A DNA stretch of 64,000 nt from Jiella soli. Its GTDB lineage: Bacteria > Pseudomonadota > Alphaproteobacteria > Rhizobiales > Rhizobiaceae. Both the position numbers and the translations under genes were made by a program. The stretch spans positions 54,279 to 118,278 of the forward strand of contig NZ_JAJAVB010000007.1 in NCBI RefSeq assembly GCF_020615385.1, written 5' to 3'. Below the pieces are notes generated by a model. The model worked only from the letters and a program-made list of their open reading frames with translations. It searched no databases and had not been told where the DNA came from. Shown in pieces: positions 9,006 through 17,334 of the stretch; positions within the stretch are counted from its first letter, which is position 1, and each line of letters opens with the position of its first letter.

Positions 9006-9368
9006 ATGGACGTTGTTGAAAACACCGTCCGCCGCGCCCTGCGGACGGTGGACGACCCGGAACTCGGGGTGAATGTCGTCGATCTCGGGCTCGTTCGTTC
9101 GGTCGCGATCGACGAGGATCGGGTGGACATCGTGATGATGATGACGACACCGACCTGCCCGATCGGCTCGTTGATCGCCGAAACGGCGAAGGTTGCCGTG
9201 GAAAGTCGCATCGGTGGTAACTGGCGGGTGAGCGTTTCCCTCGATCGCTCGGCGGAGTGGAGTCCGGCGCTGGCCTCTCCCGAGGTCCGGGCCCATTTCG
9301 AGCCTCACCCGTCAGCGGTGGCAGGCGCATTGAAGGCCGCCTTTTCCCGCCTGTTCAAGCTGGCATGA
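9006..9368 (+). CDS. MIP18/DUF59 (SufT/PaaD-like) metal-sulfur cluster assembly factor
   Basis: 120 aa. Starts MDVVENTVRRALRTVDDPELGVNVVDLGLVR, the D-P-E-x-G-x-x-x-V-D-L-G-L signature of the MIP18 family, with the conserved cysteine in TTPTCPIG. Such proteins help deliver Fe-S clusters (SufT) or mature the phenylacetyl-CoA epoxidase (PaaD). The carboxy-terminal part (WSPALASPEVRAHF) is longer than in minimal SufT. It sits 3 bases after the DUF2249 gene and overlaps the next ORF as ATGA. A role in repairing or building Fe-S clusters under NO stress is inferred from the setting. Confidence 0.85.
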   Translation: MDVVENTVRRALRTVDDPELGVNVVDLGLVRSVAIDEDRVDIVMMMTTPTCPIGSLIAETAKVAVESRIGGNWRVSVSLDRSAEWSPALASPEVRAHFEPHPSAVAGALKAAFSRLFKLA

Positions 9369-10531
9369 CCCCGTCTCGCATCTTGCGCCCGGCCGCGGCC
9401 GGCCTTGCCGCCGCTTCGCTCGTCATGGGCCTGACGGGCGGGCTTGCGCGTCTCGGCATTTCGCCCTCCCCCGCCTCGGCGATGGAGTTTCACGGCGCGC
9501 TGATGATCGCCGGCTTCTTCGGAACCCTGATCGGCCTGGAGCGCGCCGTCGCCGATGGTCGGAGCGCGGCATTGATGGTGCCGCTCCTTTCATTGGCAGG
9601 CGTGGTGAGCCTCGTCACCGGTTTCGAGCAGGCGGCGGCGGCCGGCTTCCTCCTCGCCGGGCTGGGCCTTACGCTACTCACGGGTCTCGCCTGCTGGCGG
9701 CAGCCGACGCTGTTTGCCGCCGTCATGACGATGGGCGCGGCCTTTTTCGTATGGGCGAACGCGCTGTGGCTCAGCGGCCGGACCATCACGGACGTCACCT
9801 ATATCTGGCTCGGTTTTCTCATCCTGACGATCGCCGGCGAACGGATCGAATTGTCCAGGCTGATGGCGACCTCGGATCTGGCGAAACTCGTCATCACCGG
9901 CATCATCGCTCTCTTCACCATGGCGCTGGCCGGCGGCGAACCCTGGAGCGGCTCATGGCTCTTCGGCGCGTCACTCGCCGCTCTGGCGACCTGGCTGCTC
10001 GTTCACGACATCGCCCGCAAGACCGTCCGCACCAGGGGCCTGGCGCGCTATTCGGCCTTCTGCCTCCTCGCGGGATATGTCTGGCTCCTGGTCGCGGCGC
10101 TCGGTGTCGTCGCCGCGCCACCGGGCGTCGCCGCCTTCGGTCACGACGCGGCGGTGCACGCGATCGGCCTCGGCTTTGTCCTGTCCATGGTCTTCGCGCA
10201 CGCGCCGATCATCCTTCCGGCGGTCGCCGGAGCGACGGTTCGTTACACGCCGCTGCTCTATCTGCCGACGGCCCTTATCCAGGCAGCCGTGGCGCTACGA
10301 GTGGGCGCCGACCTTTCGGGCCGCTTCGACATCCTGCCGGTTGCGGCCTGGGCGACGATCGTCGCCATTCTCCTCTACGGCGCACTCCTGGCCATGACGG
10401 CGCTGGTCGGCAAAACCGACGAGGGCCCCGACGCCGGCGCGGCCGGTGAAGCAAAACCCGGTTCCGCCCGGATCGGCCAGCCGGCTCGGGGCGCACAATC
10501 CAACGCAAGCCCCGAAAGGGGAATCAGATGA
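9365..10531 (+). CDS. Polytopic membrane protein related to NnrS
   Basis: 388 aa with about eleven to twelve hydrophobic segments. The start at 9365 overlaps the previous stop (ATGA), as does its own stop with the next start. Family-like features include EFHGALMIAGFFGTLIGLERA near the amino end and AVHAIGLGFVLSMVFAHAPIILPAV at about residue 265, with His in membrane segments. It is more divergent from NnrS than the two flanking copies and is annotated elsewhere simply as a membrane protein of denitrification clusters. A His-ligated heme role, by analogy with NnrS, is only inferred. The last 40 residues are a polar tail. Confidence 0.75.
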   Translation: MTPSRILRPAAAGLAAASLVMGLTGGLARLGISPSPASAMEFHGALMIAGFFGTLIGLERAVADGRSAALMVPLLSLAGVVSLVTGFEQAAAAGFLLAGLGLTLLTGLACWRQPTLFAAVMTMGAAFFVWANALWLSGRTITDVTYIWLGFLILTIAGERIELSRLMATSDLAKLVITGIIALFTMALAGGEPWSGSWLFGASLAALATWLLVHDIARKTVRTRGLARYSAFCLLAGYVWLLVAALGVVAAPPGVAAFGHDAAVHAIGLGFVLSMVFAHAPIILPAVAGATVRYTPLLYLPTALIQAAVALRVGADLSGRFDILPVAAWATIVAILLYGALLAMTALVGKTDEGPDAGAAGEAKPGSARIGQPARGAQSNASPERGIR

Positions 10532-11712
10532 CCGCGACGGCACGCTCCTTGTCCCGCCATCCCCACTGGCTTTCGGTCAGCTTTCGGCCCTTCTTCTTCC
10601 TCGGCGCCCTGGCGATGGCGGCTTCGGTGCTGGTCTGGCTTTTCGTCCTGTCGGGTGCCGAACTGCCCAGCGCGTTCATCCCGCGCGACTGGCACGTTCA
10701 CACGATGCTCTTTGGCGCGATACCCGCCATCATCGCCGGCTTTTCCTTGACGGCGGTGAGCAACTGGACGGGCCGCCCGCCCGTCTCGGGCGGGCTCCTG
10801 CTCGCTCTCGTGATCTTGTGGCTGGCGGGTCGCCTCGCCACGTCGGTCTCGACCATTATCGGGTTCTGGCCGGCCGCCGCTGTCGATCTTCTGTTCCTGC
10901 CCGGTCTCGCCCTGGTGTTCGGCCGCGAGGTGATCGCCGCCGGCAACTGGCGCAACCTGCGCGTCCTCGTCCTGATCGTGCTGATCGCGCTCGCCGATTT
11001 CGGCTTTCAGATGGAAGTTGCCAGCACGGGGCTTGCGGAGACGAGCGTGCGGGCCGGCATCGCATTCGTGCTCGCCCTCGTCATGCTGATCGGCGGACGC
11101 ATCGTCCCCGCCTTCACCCGCAACTGGCTCAAGGCGCGCGAGGCAACCCGGCTTCCGGCCCCGTTCAGCACTCTCGATACGGTCGCCTTGACCGTCTCGT
11201 TGGCCGCGCTGGGCGTGTGGACGGCGCTGCCGGACCATCTCTCGGCCGCGGCTCTGCTCTTTGCGGCGGCCGGCCTGAACACGGCGCGGCTGACGCGTTG
11301 GTGCGGTCTTGCGACACGCTCGGAGCCGTTGCTCTTCGTTCTTCACGTCGCCTTCGCCACGGTGCCTCTTGGCTTTGCCGCCGTCACAGCCGGGATCGTC
11401 GCCCCGGCGCTCGTCGAGCCGGCCGCGGCGCTGCATGTCTGGACGGCGGGCACATTCGGCCTGATGACGCTGGCGGTGATGATCCGCGCCGCTCGCGGCC
11501 ACTCGGGACGGCCGTTGACGGCCGGTACCTTCGAGACGACCCTGTTCGTGCTGGTGCTAGTTGGCACCTTCGCCCGAATGGCCGCCCCTTATGCCGGTGG
11601 CGCCTATCTCATCCTTCTCGATGTGGCGGGACTTGCCTGGGCGGCGGCCTTCCTCGGCTTTGCTGCCGGTTATGCCGGACTTCTTCTCACGAGACGGGGA
11701 AGCGCGTCGTAG
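10528..11712 (+). CDS. nnrS: NnrS family membrane protein (second copy)
   Basis: 394 aa, about twelve helices. It shows the same landmarks as the copy at 5961-7139: FRPFFFLGAL at residues 19-28, RDWHVHTMLFGAIPAIIAGFSLTAVSNWTGRP, GGRIVPAFTRNW. It is translationally coupled to the preceding membrane protein by an ATGA overlap. Two full NnrS copies plus one relative within 6 kb is generous and suggests strong pressure from nitric oxide, made internally or met from outside. A 272-base gap follows before ccoN. Confidence 0.93.
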   Translation: MTATARSLSRHPHWLSVSFRPFFFLGALAMAASVLVWLFVLSGAELPSAFIPRDWHVHTMLFGAIPAIIAGFSLTAVSNWTGRPPVSGGLLLALVILWLAGRLATSVSTIIGFWPAAAVDLLFLPGLALVFGREVIAAGNWRNLRVLVLIVLIALADFGFQMEVASTGLAETSVRAGIAFVLALVMLIGGRIVPAFTRNWLKAREATRLPAPFSTLDTVALTVSLAALGVWTALPDHLSAAALLFAAAGLNTARLTRWCGLATRSEPLLFVLHVAFATVPLGFAAVTAGIVAPALVEPAAALHVWTAGTFGLMTLAVMIRAARGHSGRPLTAGTFETTLFVLVLVGTFARMAAPYAGGAYLILLDVAGLAWAAAFLGFAAGYAGLLLTRRGSAS

Positions 11713-11984
11713 TCCCCGGAAAAAACGCGAGAAACATAGGCGGCAACTAAGTTTCGGTGCTGAAGACGGCAGCCAACGAATGGTGTCGTTCCGGCCCAAG
11801 GAGCGAAACCGATCTTGTTGAAAAGTAAGCGCCATGAATTCACTGCTTTAGGCGATCCAGCGGGGAATCGCGATTTTATCATTCCGAACACCTGCACTAG
11901 AAAGATGAGGCGGCGATTCGTGGCGGCGACAGATGACCATCCGCGGCGAGTGCTCCGCAGGGTAGCCAAATCAATGGAGACCAG

Positions 11985-13649
11985 ATGATGGTTTCACAAC
12001 TCACACGCGGCGAACGGGAAGTGGGCATCTTGATCGCAGCAGCGGTTGCGCTGTGCGGACTGGCGCTCGCGATAGCGGGACGCAACGATCCCCTCGGCGT
12101 CCACGGTGCCTTCGTGCTCGTCGGGAGCGTCGCGCTGATCGTCCTCCTGCTGTCCCGCCTCGATAGCCCGGAGCCAGATGTCAGCCGGCGTCCGTCGGAG
12201 TACTACGACGACCCGATCAAGGTCGGTGTCGCATTGTCGATGCTTTGGGCCGTCTTTGGCATGTTCGTCGGCGTCTGGGTCGCCGCGGAACTGGCCTGGC
12301 CATTTCTCAACTTCGAGACGGCATGGCTCAGCTTCGGTCGCCTCCGGCCTGCCCATACGACCGGCGTCATCTTCGGTTTCGGCGGCAATGCCCTGATCGC
12401 CACATCCTTCCATGTCGTGCAGCGGACATCGCGGGCGCGGCTTGCTGGCCAGGTGAGCCCCTGGTTCGTGCTCCTCGGCTACAACCTCTTCTGCTTTCTT
12501 GCCGTCACCGGCTACCTGATGGGTCTGACGCAGTCGAAGGAGTATGCCGAACCGGAATGGTACGCCGACCTGTGGCTGGTCGTCGTCTGGGTGACGTACT
12601 TCGTCCTCTTTCTGCGGACGATCGCCCGGCGGAAGGAACCGCACATCTACGTCGCCAACTGGTACTTCATGGCGTTCATCGTGGTCGTGGCGATCCTGCA
12701 CATCGTCAATAACCTCGCGATACCGGTGTCCCTTGGTCACGCCTGGAGCTATCCGATCTGGTCGGGCGTCCAGGACGCGATGGTGCAGTGGTGGTATGGC
12801 CACAACGCCGTGGCCTTCTTCCTGACCGCCGGCTTTCTCGGCATGTTGTACTACTATCTGCCGAAGCGGGCCGAACGGCCGATCTTCTCCTACCGCCTGT
12901 CGATCCTCAGCTTCTGGGGCATCACCTTCTTCTACATGTGGGCGGGCTCTCACCACCTGCACTACACGGCCCTGCCCCACTGGGTGCAGACCCTCGGAAT
13001 GACGTTTTCCGTCATGCTGCTGGTCCCCTCGTGGGCCTCGGCCGGCAACGCGATCCTGACCCTCAACGGCGCGTGGCACAAGGTCCGCGACGACGCGACG
13101 CTGCGCTTCATGTTCGTTGCGGCCGTATTCTACGGGCTATCGACGTTCGAAGGATCCTTCCTCGCCATCCGTCCCGTAAACTCGCTCTCGCATTACACGG
13201 ACTGGACCGTCGGACATGTGCATGCCGGGGCGCTTGGCTGGGTTGCACTCATCACGTTCGGCTCGATCTACACGCTGGTGCCGTCGCTCTGGAAGCGGGA
13301 AAGGATGTATTCGGCGGCGCTGGTCGAGGTCCATTTCTGGCTCGCGCTGATCGGCACGCTGATCTACGTCTTCGCGATGTGGAACTCCGGGATCGTCCAG
13401 GGGCTGATGTGGCGCACCTATACGGAAAGCGGCACCCTCGCCTACTCCTTCCTCGACTCCCTTGTCGCCATGTATCCCTACTACATTGCCCGGACGATCG
13501 GAGGACTTCTGTTTCTGCTCGGCGCCATCGTCGGCTGTTACAACATCTGGATGACGGTCCGCGCCAGCCCCGCAGCCGCCGAGACGGCGCTCAAGGACCT
13601 GCCGGACGCCCGCTGGGCCGAAGGCACGGCGACCACCCCGGCGGAGTGA
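11985..13649 (+). CDS. ccoN: CcoN, cbb3-type cytochrome c oxidase catalytic subunit I
   Basis: 554 aa. High-affinity terminal oxidase subunit with about twelve to fourteen membrane helices. Visible ligand motifs are RPAHTTGVIFGFGGNALIATSFHV (low-spin heme His), WWYGHNAVAF and SHHLHYTALPHW (CuB ligands and cross-linked Tyr region), and DWTVGHVHAGALGW. A soluble start of about 70 residues, with a first helix (VGILIAAAVALCGLALAIAG), precedes the core, as in many rhizobial FixN. First gene of ccoNOQP; no TTGA-N6-TCAA FixK/FNR box was found in the 272 bases upstream. Confidence 0.98.
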   Translation: MMVSQLTRGEREVGILIAAAVALCGLALAIAGRNDPLGVHGAFVLVGSVALIVLLLSRLDSPEPDVSRRPSEYYDDPIKVGVALSMLWAVFGMFVGVWVAAELAWPFLNFETAWLSFGRLRPAHTTGVIFGFGGNALIATSFHVVQRTSRARLAGQVSPWFVLLGYNLFCFLAVTGYLMGLTQSKEYAEPEWYADLWLVVVWVTYFVLFLRTIARRKEPHIYVANWYFMAFIVVVAILHIVNNLAIPVSLGHAWSYPIWSGVQDAMVQWWYGHNAVAFFLTAGFLGMLYYYLPKRAERPIFSYRLSILSFWGITFFYMWAGSHHLHYTALPHWVQTLGMTFSVMLLVPSWASAGNAILTLNGAWHKVRDDATLRFMFVAAVFYGLSTFEGSFLAIRPVNSLSHYTDWTVGHVHAGALGWVALITFGSIYTLVPSLWKRERMYSAALVEVHFWLALIGTLIYVFAMWNSGIVQGLMWRTYTESGTLAYSFLDSLVAMYPYYIARTIGGLLFLLGAIVGCYNIWMTVRASPAAAETALKDLPDARWAEGTATTPAE

Positions 13650-13653
13650 AGTC

Positions 13654-14442
13654 ATGGCCGAACTGTTTCACCGAAAGATCGAGCGAACCGCCATCGGATT
13701 CGTTCTCGCGATCATCGCGGCCGCGAGCGTCGGCGGGATCATCGAGATCGCTCCTCTGTTCACGATCGACGAGACCGTCGAGGAAGCTCCCGACATGCGG
13801 CCATATACGCCACTCGAGCTGGCGGGCCGCAACGTCTACATGCGGGAGGGATGCTATGCGTGCCACTCGCAGATGATCCGCACACTGCGGGACGACGTCG
13901 ATCGCTACGGTCCTTACTCCCTCGCAGTGGAGTCGCGTTATGACCATCCGATGTTGTGGGGCTCGAAGCGAACCGGGCCTGACCTGGCGCGCATCGGCGG
14001 CAAGTATTCCGACATCTGGCACGTCGCGCACCTGACGAATCCCCGCGACGTCGTGCCTCAGTCGAACATGCCGGGCTATCCGTGGCTCGCCCGCACCTCC
14101 CTGCGAACCGAGGATCTTGGCCTTCATCTCGCGGCCCAGCAGCGGATCGGTGTTCCCTACACCGATGAGATGATCGCCAACGCGGCCCGGGACGCGCTGG
14201 GACAAGCCTTGCCCGACAGCGACTACGCCGCCGGCGTGAAGGAACGGTATGGGGATAAGGCGCAGATCAGTGCCTTCGACGGGGTGACGACGGAACTGAC
14301 CGAGATGGACGCTCTTGTTGCCTACCTTCAGGTTCTGGGAACCCTGACGGATGCCGCGTACCAAAACACGGCCGCGCCGGAAGAAGCACCGGACGCCGAG
14401 GACCTCGCAGCGGGATCCGCCACTTCGTCCGGAAGGCGATGA
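13654..14442 (+). CDS. ccoO: CcoO, mono-heme cytochrome c subunit of cbb3 oxidase
   Basis: 262 aa. One N-terminal membrane anchor (residues 13-36, AIGFVLAIIAAASVGGIIEI) and one heme c site, REGCYACHSQMIR, with the conserved RYGPYSLAVESRYDHPMLWGSKRTGPDLARIGGKYS block of CcoO and an axial Met in QSNMPGYPWL. It passes electrons from CcoP to CcoN. Starts 4 bases after ccoN; its stop overlaps the ccoQ start as ATGA. Slightly longer than usual owing to an acidic Ala/Glu tail. Confidence 0.97.
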   Translation: MAELFHRKIERTAIGFVLAIIAAASVGGIIEIAPLFTIDETVEEAPDMRPYTPLELAGRNVYMREGCYACHSQMIRTLRDDVDRYGPYSLAVESRYDHPMLWGSKRTGPDLARIGGKYSDIWHVAHLTNPRDVVPQSNMPGYPWLARTSLRTEDLGLHLAAQQRIGVPYTDEMIANAARDALGQALPDSDYAAGVKERYGDKAQISAFDGVTTELTEMDALVAYLQVLGTLTDAAYQNTAAPEEAPDAEDLAAGSATSSGRR

Positions 14443-14609
14443 ACATGGACATAGACCACGCCACGGTCGTCGCCTTCTCGAAGAGCTGGGGGTTGTTCTA
14501 TCTGATCGCCCTGAGCATCGGCGTCCTGATCTACACCTTCCGGCCCTCGAACAAGAAGCGGTTCGACCGGGCCAAGAAGACGATCCTGGACAAGGAGGAC
14601 AGGCCATGA
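14439..14609 (+). CDS. ccoQ: CcoQ, small membrane subunit of cbb3 oxidase
   Basis: 56 aa. Reads MNMDIDHATVVAFSKSWGLF, one membrane helix (YLIALSIGVLIYTF), then the typical RPSNKKRFDRAK positive segment and a short tail ending DKEDRP. CcoQ stabilises the oxidase complex. The start overlaps the ccoO stop and its stop overlaps the ccoP start, both as ATGA, so the four subunits are translationally chained. A second in-frame ATG two codons later could also serve. Confidence 0.95.
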   Translation: MNMDIDHATVVAFSKSWGLFYLIALSIGVLIYTFRPSNKKRFDRAKKTILDKEDRP

Positions 14610-15487
14610 CCGCCAGAGAACGCGACGCCGTCAGCGGCCGCGAGACCACCGGTCACGAATGGAACGGGATCAAGGAGCTCGATACGCCCGTCCCCAAGGG
14701 CATCCTCATCTTCCTCATCGTGACTCACGTATTCGCCATCCTCTGGTGGTTCCTGATGCCGGCCTGGCCGCTGGGGTGGACCTACACCAAGGGCCTCCTG
14801 GGAACGAACCAACACGAGCGGGTCGAACAGCAACTCGCCCAGGCGGCCGTCGCAAGGTCGGCATGGGAAGAGAAGATCGCTTCGCTGAGCTTCGACGAGA
14901 TTCAAGCGAACGAACAACTGATGGACATCGTCAGACAGACTGGACACAAGCTCTTCGGCGACAATTGCGCAGCCTGCCACCGGGCGGATGCAACGGGGGG
15001 CAGCAACTACCCCGATCTGACGGATGATGACTGGATCTGGGGGGGCGAACCGGAAACCATCGCGGAAACGCTGCGCGTCGGCATCAACTCGCCCCATGGC
15101 GAAAGCCGGATGGGTCAGATGCCAGCCTTCGGACGCGACCAGATGCTCGAGCGCAAGCAGGTGGTCAACGTGGCGAACTACGTCTATTCGCTCAGCCATC
15201 CCGAATATTCCACTGCCGCGAACATCGACCGGATCGAGGCAGGACACGAAGTCTTCGTGACGACTTGTGCGCCTTGCCATGGTGAAGACGCGCGAGGCTC
15301 CCAGGAAATCGGGGCACCCAACCTCACGGACACGGCATGGATATACGGCGGAGATCTTGCGACGATCATCAGCAGCGTCCACGGCGGTCGCCAGGGCCAT
15401 ATGCCCACCTGGGAAGAGCGGCTGACGCCCGTCGATATCAAGATCTTGGCGCTCTACGTGCATTCATTGAGCGTCGCACGGCCGTAA
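14606..15487 (+). CDS. ccoP: CcoP, di-heme cytochrome c subunit of cbb3 oxidase
   Basis: 293 aa. An amino-terminal D-T-P-V-P-K-G membrane-proximal motif leads into one long helix (ILIFLIVTHVFAILWWFLMPAWP) with the WP-L-G sequence, then two cytochrome c domains: CAACHR (about residue 117) and CAPCHG (about residue 217). Heme Met ligands are likely in GQMPAFG and HMPTWEERL. CcoP receives electrons from the periplasmic cytochrome pool and passes them to CcoO. Longer open frame upstream lies inside ccoO/ccoQ and is not used. Last of ccoNOQP. Confidence 0.97.
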   Translation: MTARERDAVSGRETTGHEWNGIKELDTPVPKGILIFLIVTHVFAILWWFLMPAWPLGWTYTKGLLGTNQHERVEQQLAQAAVARSAWEEKIASLSFDEIQANEQLMDIVRQTGHKLFGDNCAACHRADATGGSNYPDLTDDDWIWGGEPETIAETLRVGINSPHGESRMGQMPAFGRDQMLERKQVVNVANYVYSLSHPEYSTAANIDRIEAGHEVFVTTCAPCHGEDARGSQEIGAPNLTDTAWIYGGDLATIISSVHGGRQGHMPTWEERLTPVDIKILALYVHSLSVARP

Positions 15488-15506
15488 CCCAGAACCGGAC
15501 GATCAG

Positions 15507-15692
15507 ATGCGCAGATCTTTCGCAATCCGGCCGCTCGTCATTCTTCTCGTCCTGGCGGGCATGCTGATCTTCGCCGGAGCCAATGCGCACCTGTTCTATG
15601 TTGCATTGACTTCGCAACCCGACTGCGTGGCGCATCTGAAGGAGCCCGGCAGCAAACCCGGCCAATTCCGCGCAGCAAAATCTGCCTGCTGA
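15507..15692 (+). CDS. Small single-helix membrane protein of the cco operon
   Basis: 61 aa. Starts MRRSFAIRP and has one hydrophobic helix (LVILLVLAGMLIFAGANAHLFYVAL), then a polar tail with two cysteines (QPDCV and a terminal AKSAC). It lies 19 bases after ccoP in the same direction. I do not recognise a named family; similar short proteins follow ccoP in other alphaproteobacteria. A role in oxidase assembly is possible from position alone. Confidence 0.6.
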   Translation: MRRSFAIRPLVILLVLAGMLIFAGANAHLFYVALTSQPDCVAHLKEPGSKPGQFRAAKSAC

Positions 15693-15733
15693 CGGCCGCC
15701 ATGTCCGGACATCATCACGCCGAGGAGGAAGAC

Positions 15734-16627
15734 ATGAACGAAAACGACGAGAGATACGGTCTCCTCACCGAAACCTCGGATGTGAGAGAAACCCTCTCGC
15801 CAGAACTGCAGCGCCATCTGCCGCCTGCCACGGCTCTGAACTGGCTGCGTGCAGGCTGGCGGGATCTCATGGCGCAGCCGGGCCCCAGCCTGGCCTATGG
15901 TCTCGCGGTATTCCTCGTTTCCGTCCTGGTCGTTTCGGGCTTGTTTTCCTACGGCTGGGGGCAGATTCTCTTTCCGGCGCTCGCAGGCTTCCTGGTCGTC
16001 GGCCCAGTCCTGGCGGTCGGCCTCTACCAGAAGAGCCGTGCGATCCGGACCGAGACTCCGGTTTCTCTCAACGACATGCTCGCCGTTCGCGCCCGTTCCG
16101 GGACTGGCCAGATCTTCTTCGTCGGGGTTCTTCTCTGCCTGGTGATGCTCCTTTGGGTGCGCGCCGCCGTGCTGATCTACGCCCTGTTCTTCGGTTATCG
16201 CCCGTTTCCGGGCTTCGACCACATGACCGCGGTCCTCCTGACGACCGGGACGGGCTGGGGAATGCTCTTGACGGGAACGATCGTCGGCGGCCTGTTCGCC
16301 TCATTCTCCTTTGCCACCGGCGCCTTCTCGATTCCCATGCTGCTGAACGAGCGGACAGACGCCGTCACGGCCATGAGCCGCAGCATGGCGCTCGTCTGGA
16401 ACAACGTGCCCGTCATGCTGGCCTGGGGCGCAATCGTGCTCGGATTGTCAGCCATCGCCCTCCTGACAGGGCTCCTGGGCCTGATCGTGGTGTTCCCGCT
16501 GCTCGGCCATGCCACGTGGCACGCCTACGAAGCGATCTGCCGACCGGACCTTTCGAGAAGCGATGCTCCATTGCCTGCAGCGTCCGGCGAGCACTTTACG
16601 GGCCCGGCCGAGCTTGCGCGGGACTAA
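15734..16627 (+). CDS. DUF2189 family integral membrane protein
   Basis: 297 aa from MNENDERYGLLTE, chosen because GGAGGAA lies just upstream; an ATG at 15701 has no ribosome site. About six helices follow a soluble start of about 55 residues. The phrases WLRAGWRDLMAQPGPSLAYGL and FSIPMLLNERTDAVTAMSRSMALVWNN are typical of DUF2189 proteins, which commonly sit beside cbb3 oxidase and denitrification genes. The function is not known. Ends 15 bases before the ccoI remnant. Confidence 0.85.
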   Translation: MNENDERYGLLTETSDVRETLSPELQRHLPPATALNWLRAGWRDLMAQPGPSLAYGLAVFLVSVLVVSGLFSYGWGQILFPALAGFLVVGPVLAVGLYQKSRAIRTETPVSLNDMLAVRARSGTGQIFFVGVLLCLVMLLWVRAAVLIYALFFGYRPFPGFDHMTAVLLTTGTGWGMLLTGTIVGGLFASFSFATGAFSIPMLLNERTDAVTAMSRSMALVWNNVPVMLAWGAIVLGLSAIALLTGLLGLIVVFPLLGHATWHAYEAICRPDLSRSDAPLPAASGEHFTGPAELARD

Positions 16628-16642
16628 GCCGGTGAGCACGCC

Positions 16643-16909
16643 ATGAGCTGCTGCGCCCAGAACGCCTGTGTCTTTCCGGACGAAGGTCCGCACCTGGGAA
16701 GCAGGGCGGAACAGGAAATCCTGCTCGCGCGCCGAATTGTTTCGGACGGCGTGCGGCAAGTGACGCTTTCGGCCCTCGCCATGTCCGGATCGTCCCTGCT
16801 GGTGATGGCGAACTCCCTCCGGCCGGGGCGCTACAGGTTCCGCAGTGAGTTCGTCGAAGGGGAGCGGCAGGTGCGCCGCTCGGGGCGCACGGTCCAGGCC
16901 ATATCGTGA
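16643..16909 (+). pseudogene. ccoI: ccoI/fixI reduced to its two ends by internal deletion
   Basis: An 88-codon ORF. Residues 1-42 (MSCCAQNACVF... EQEILLARRIVSDGVRQVTLS) match the extreme amino end of the copper P-type ATPase CcoI/FixI. Residues 43-60 (ALAMSGSSLLVMANSLR) match its extreme carboxy end, where the last membrane helix is ALAMS-S-S-x-V-V-x-N-A-L-R. Everything between (metal-binding domain, CPC helix, DKTGT phosphorylation site, ATP-binding loop, some 650 codons) is missing. Both halves are in one frame and the native GTGA overlap with ccoS is kept. It cannot pump copper; an intact copy elsewhere, or an assembly artefact, must be considered. Confidence 0.8.
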
Positions 16910-17259
16910 GCAGCCTGATCTATCTCGTCCCGATCGCCCTCGGCATGGGGCTTGTCGGACTCTGCGCCTTTCTCTGGTCGCTCAGGAACGGCCAATACGG
17001 GGATCTCGACGGCGCGGCCGAACGCATCCTCATCGACGAGGACAAGCCGATCACTCCTGCCAAGCGCGATCCCGCTTCACCGCGCCGGCCGTCGCGCGCC
17101 CGGCCCGATCAGTCGAGTGAAGCCAATGCCACCTCAAGGTCAGAACACCAGGCCGGCAACGGCCGTAAGGACGAAGACCAACGCAATCAGGCTGGGTACG
17201 ATCACTGCGGCGCCAAAAACCATCGCCAGGATCGAGACCAAATCAGTCGGAAGCTGTGA
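16906..17259 (+). CDS. ccoS: CcoS, cbb3 oxidase assembly protein, with a long extra tail
   Basis: 117 aa from a GTG that overlaps the preceding stop (GTGA). Residues 1-50 are standard CcoS: SSLIYLVPIALGMGLVGLCAFLWSLRNGQYGDLDGAAERILID. CcoS helps insert cofactors in CcoN. Ordinary CcoS ends near 50-60 residues; here the frame stays open for about 60 more, rich in Arg, Asn and Gln with no domain, so it probably lost its native stop when the sequence downstream was rearranged. The GntR fragment that follows supports this. Confidence 0.88.
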   Translation: MSSLIYLVPIALGMGLVGLCAFLWSLRNGQYGDLDGAAERILIDEDKPITPAKRDPASPRRPSRARPDQSSEANATSRSEHQAGNGRKDEDQRNQAGYDHCGAKNHRQDRDQISRKL

Positions 17260-17271
17260 TTTCGAAATCAT
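17140..17271 (-). CDS. Possible 43-aa membrane peptide antisense to the ccoS tail
   Basis: An ATG at 17271 gives MISKSQLPTDLVSILAMVFGAAVIVPSLIALVFVLTAVAGLVF, that is two closely spaced hydrophobic stretches. This is strongly membrane-like, whereas the overlapping plus-strand ccoS tail looks non-coding. No clear ribosome site is seen and the frame extends upstream to 17373. It could be a real small protein that makes the ccoS tail spurious, or chance; the sequence alone does not decide. Confidence 0.3.
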   Translation of the reverse strand: MISKSQLPTDLVSILAMVFGAAVIVPSLIALVFVLTAVAGLVF

Positions 17272-17334
17272 GACTGAAACATAATCGCGCGCTGCCGTGC
17301 GGCAAGAGGCCGGAAGCTGGTTGGTACCGAAGGC

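Noticed and set aside
11713..11984. Expected FNR/FixK box before ccoN
   Set aside because: I scanned this gap for TTGA-N6-TCAA and TTG-N8-CAA and found no convincing match, so none is annotated.
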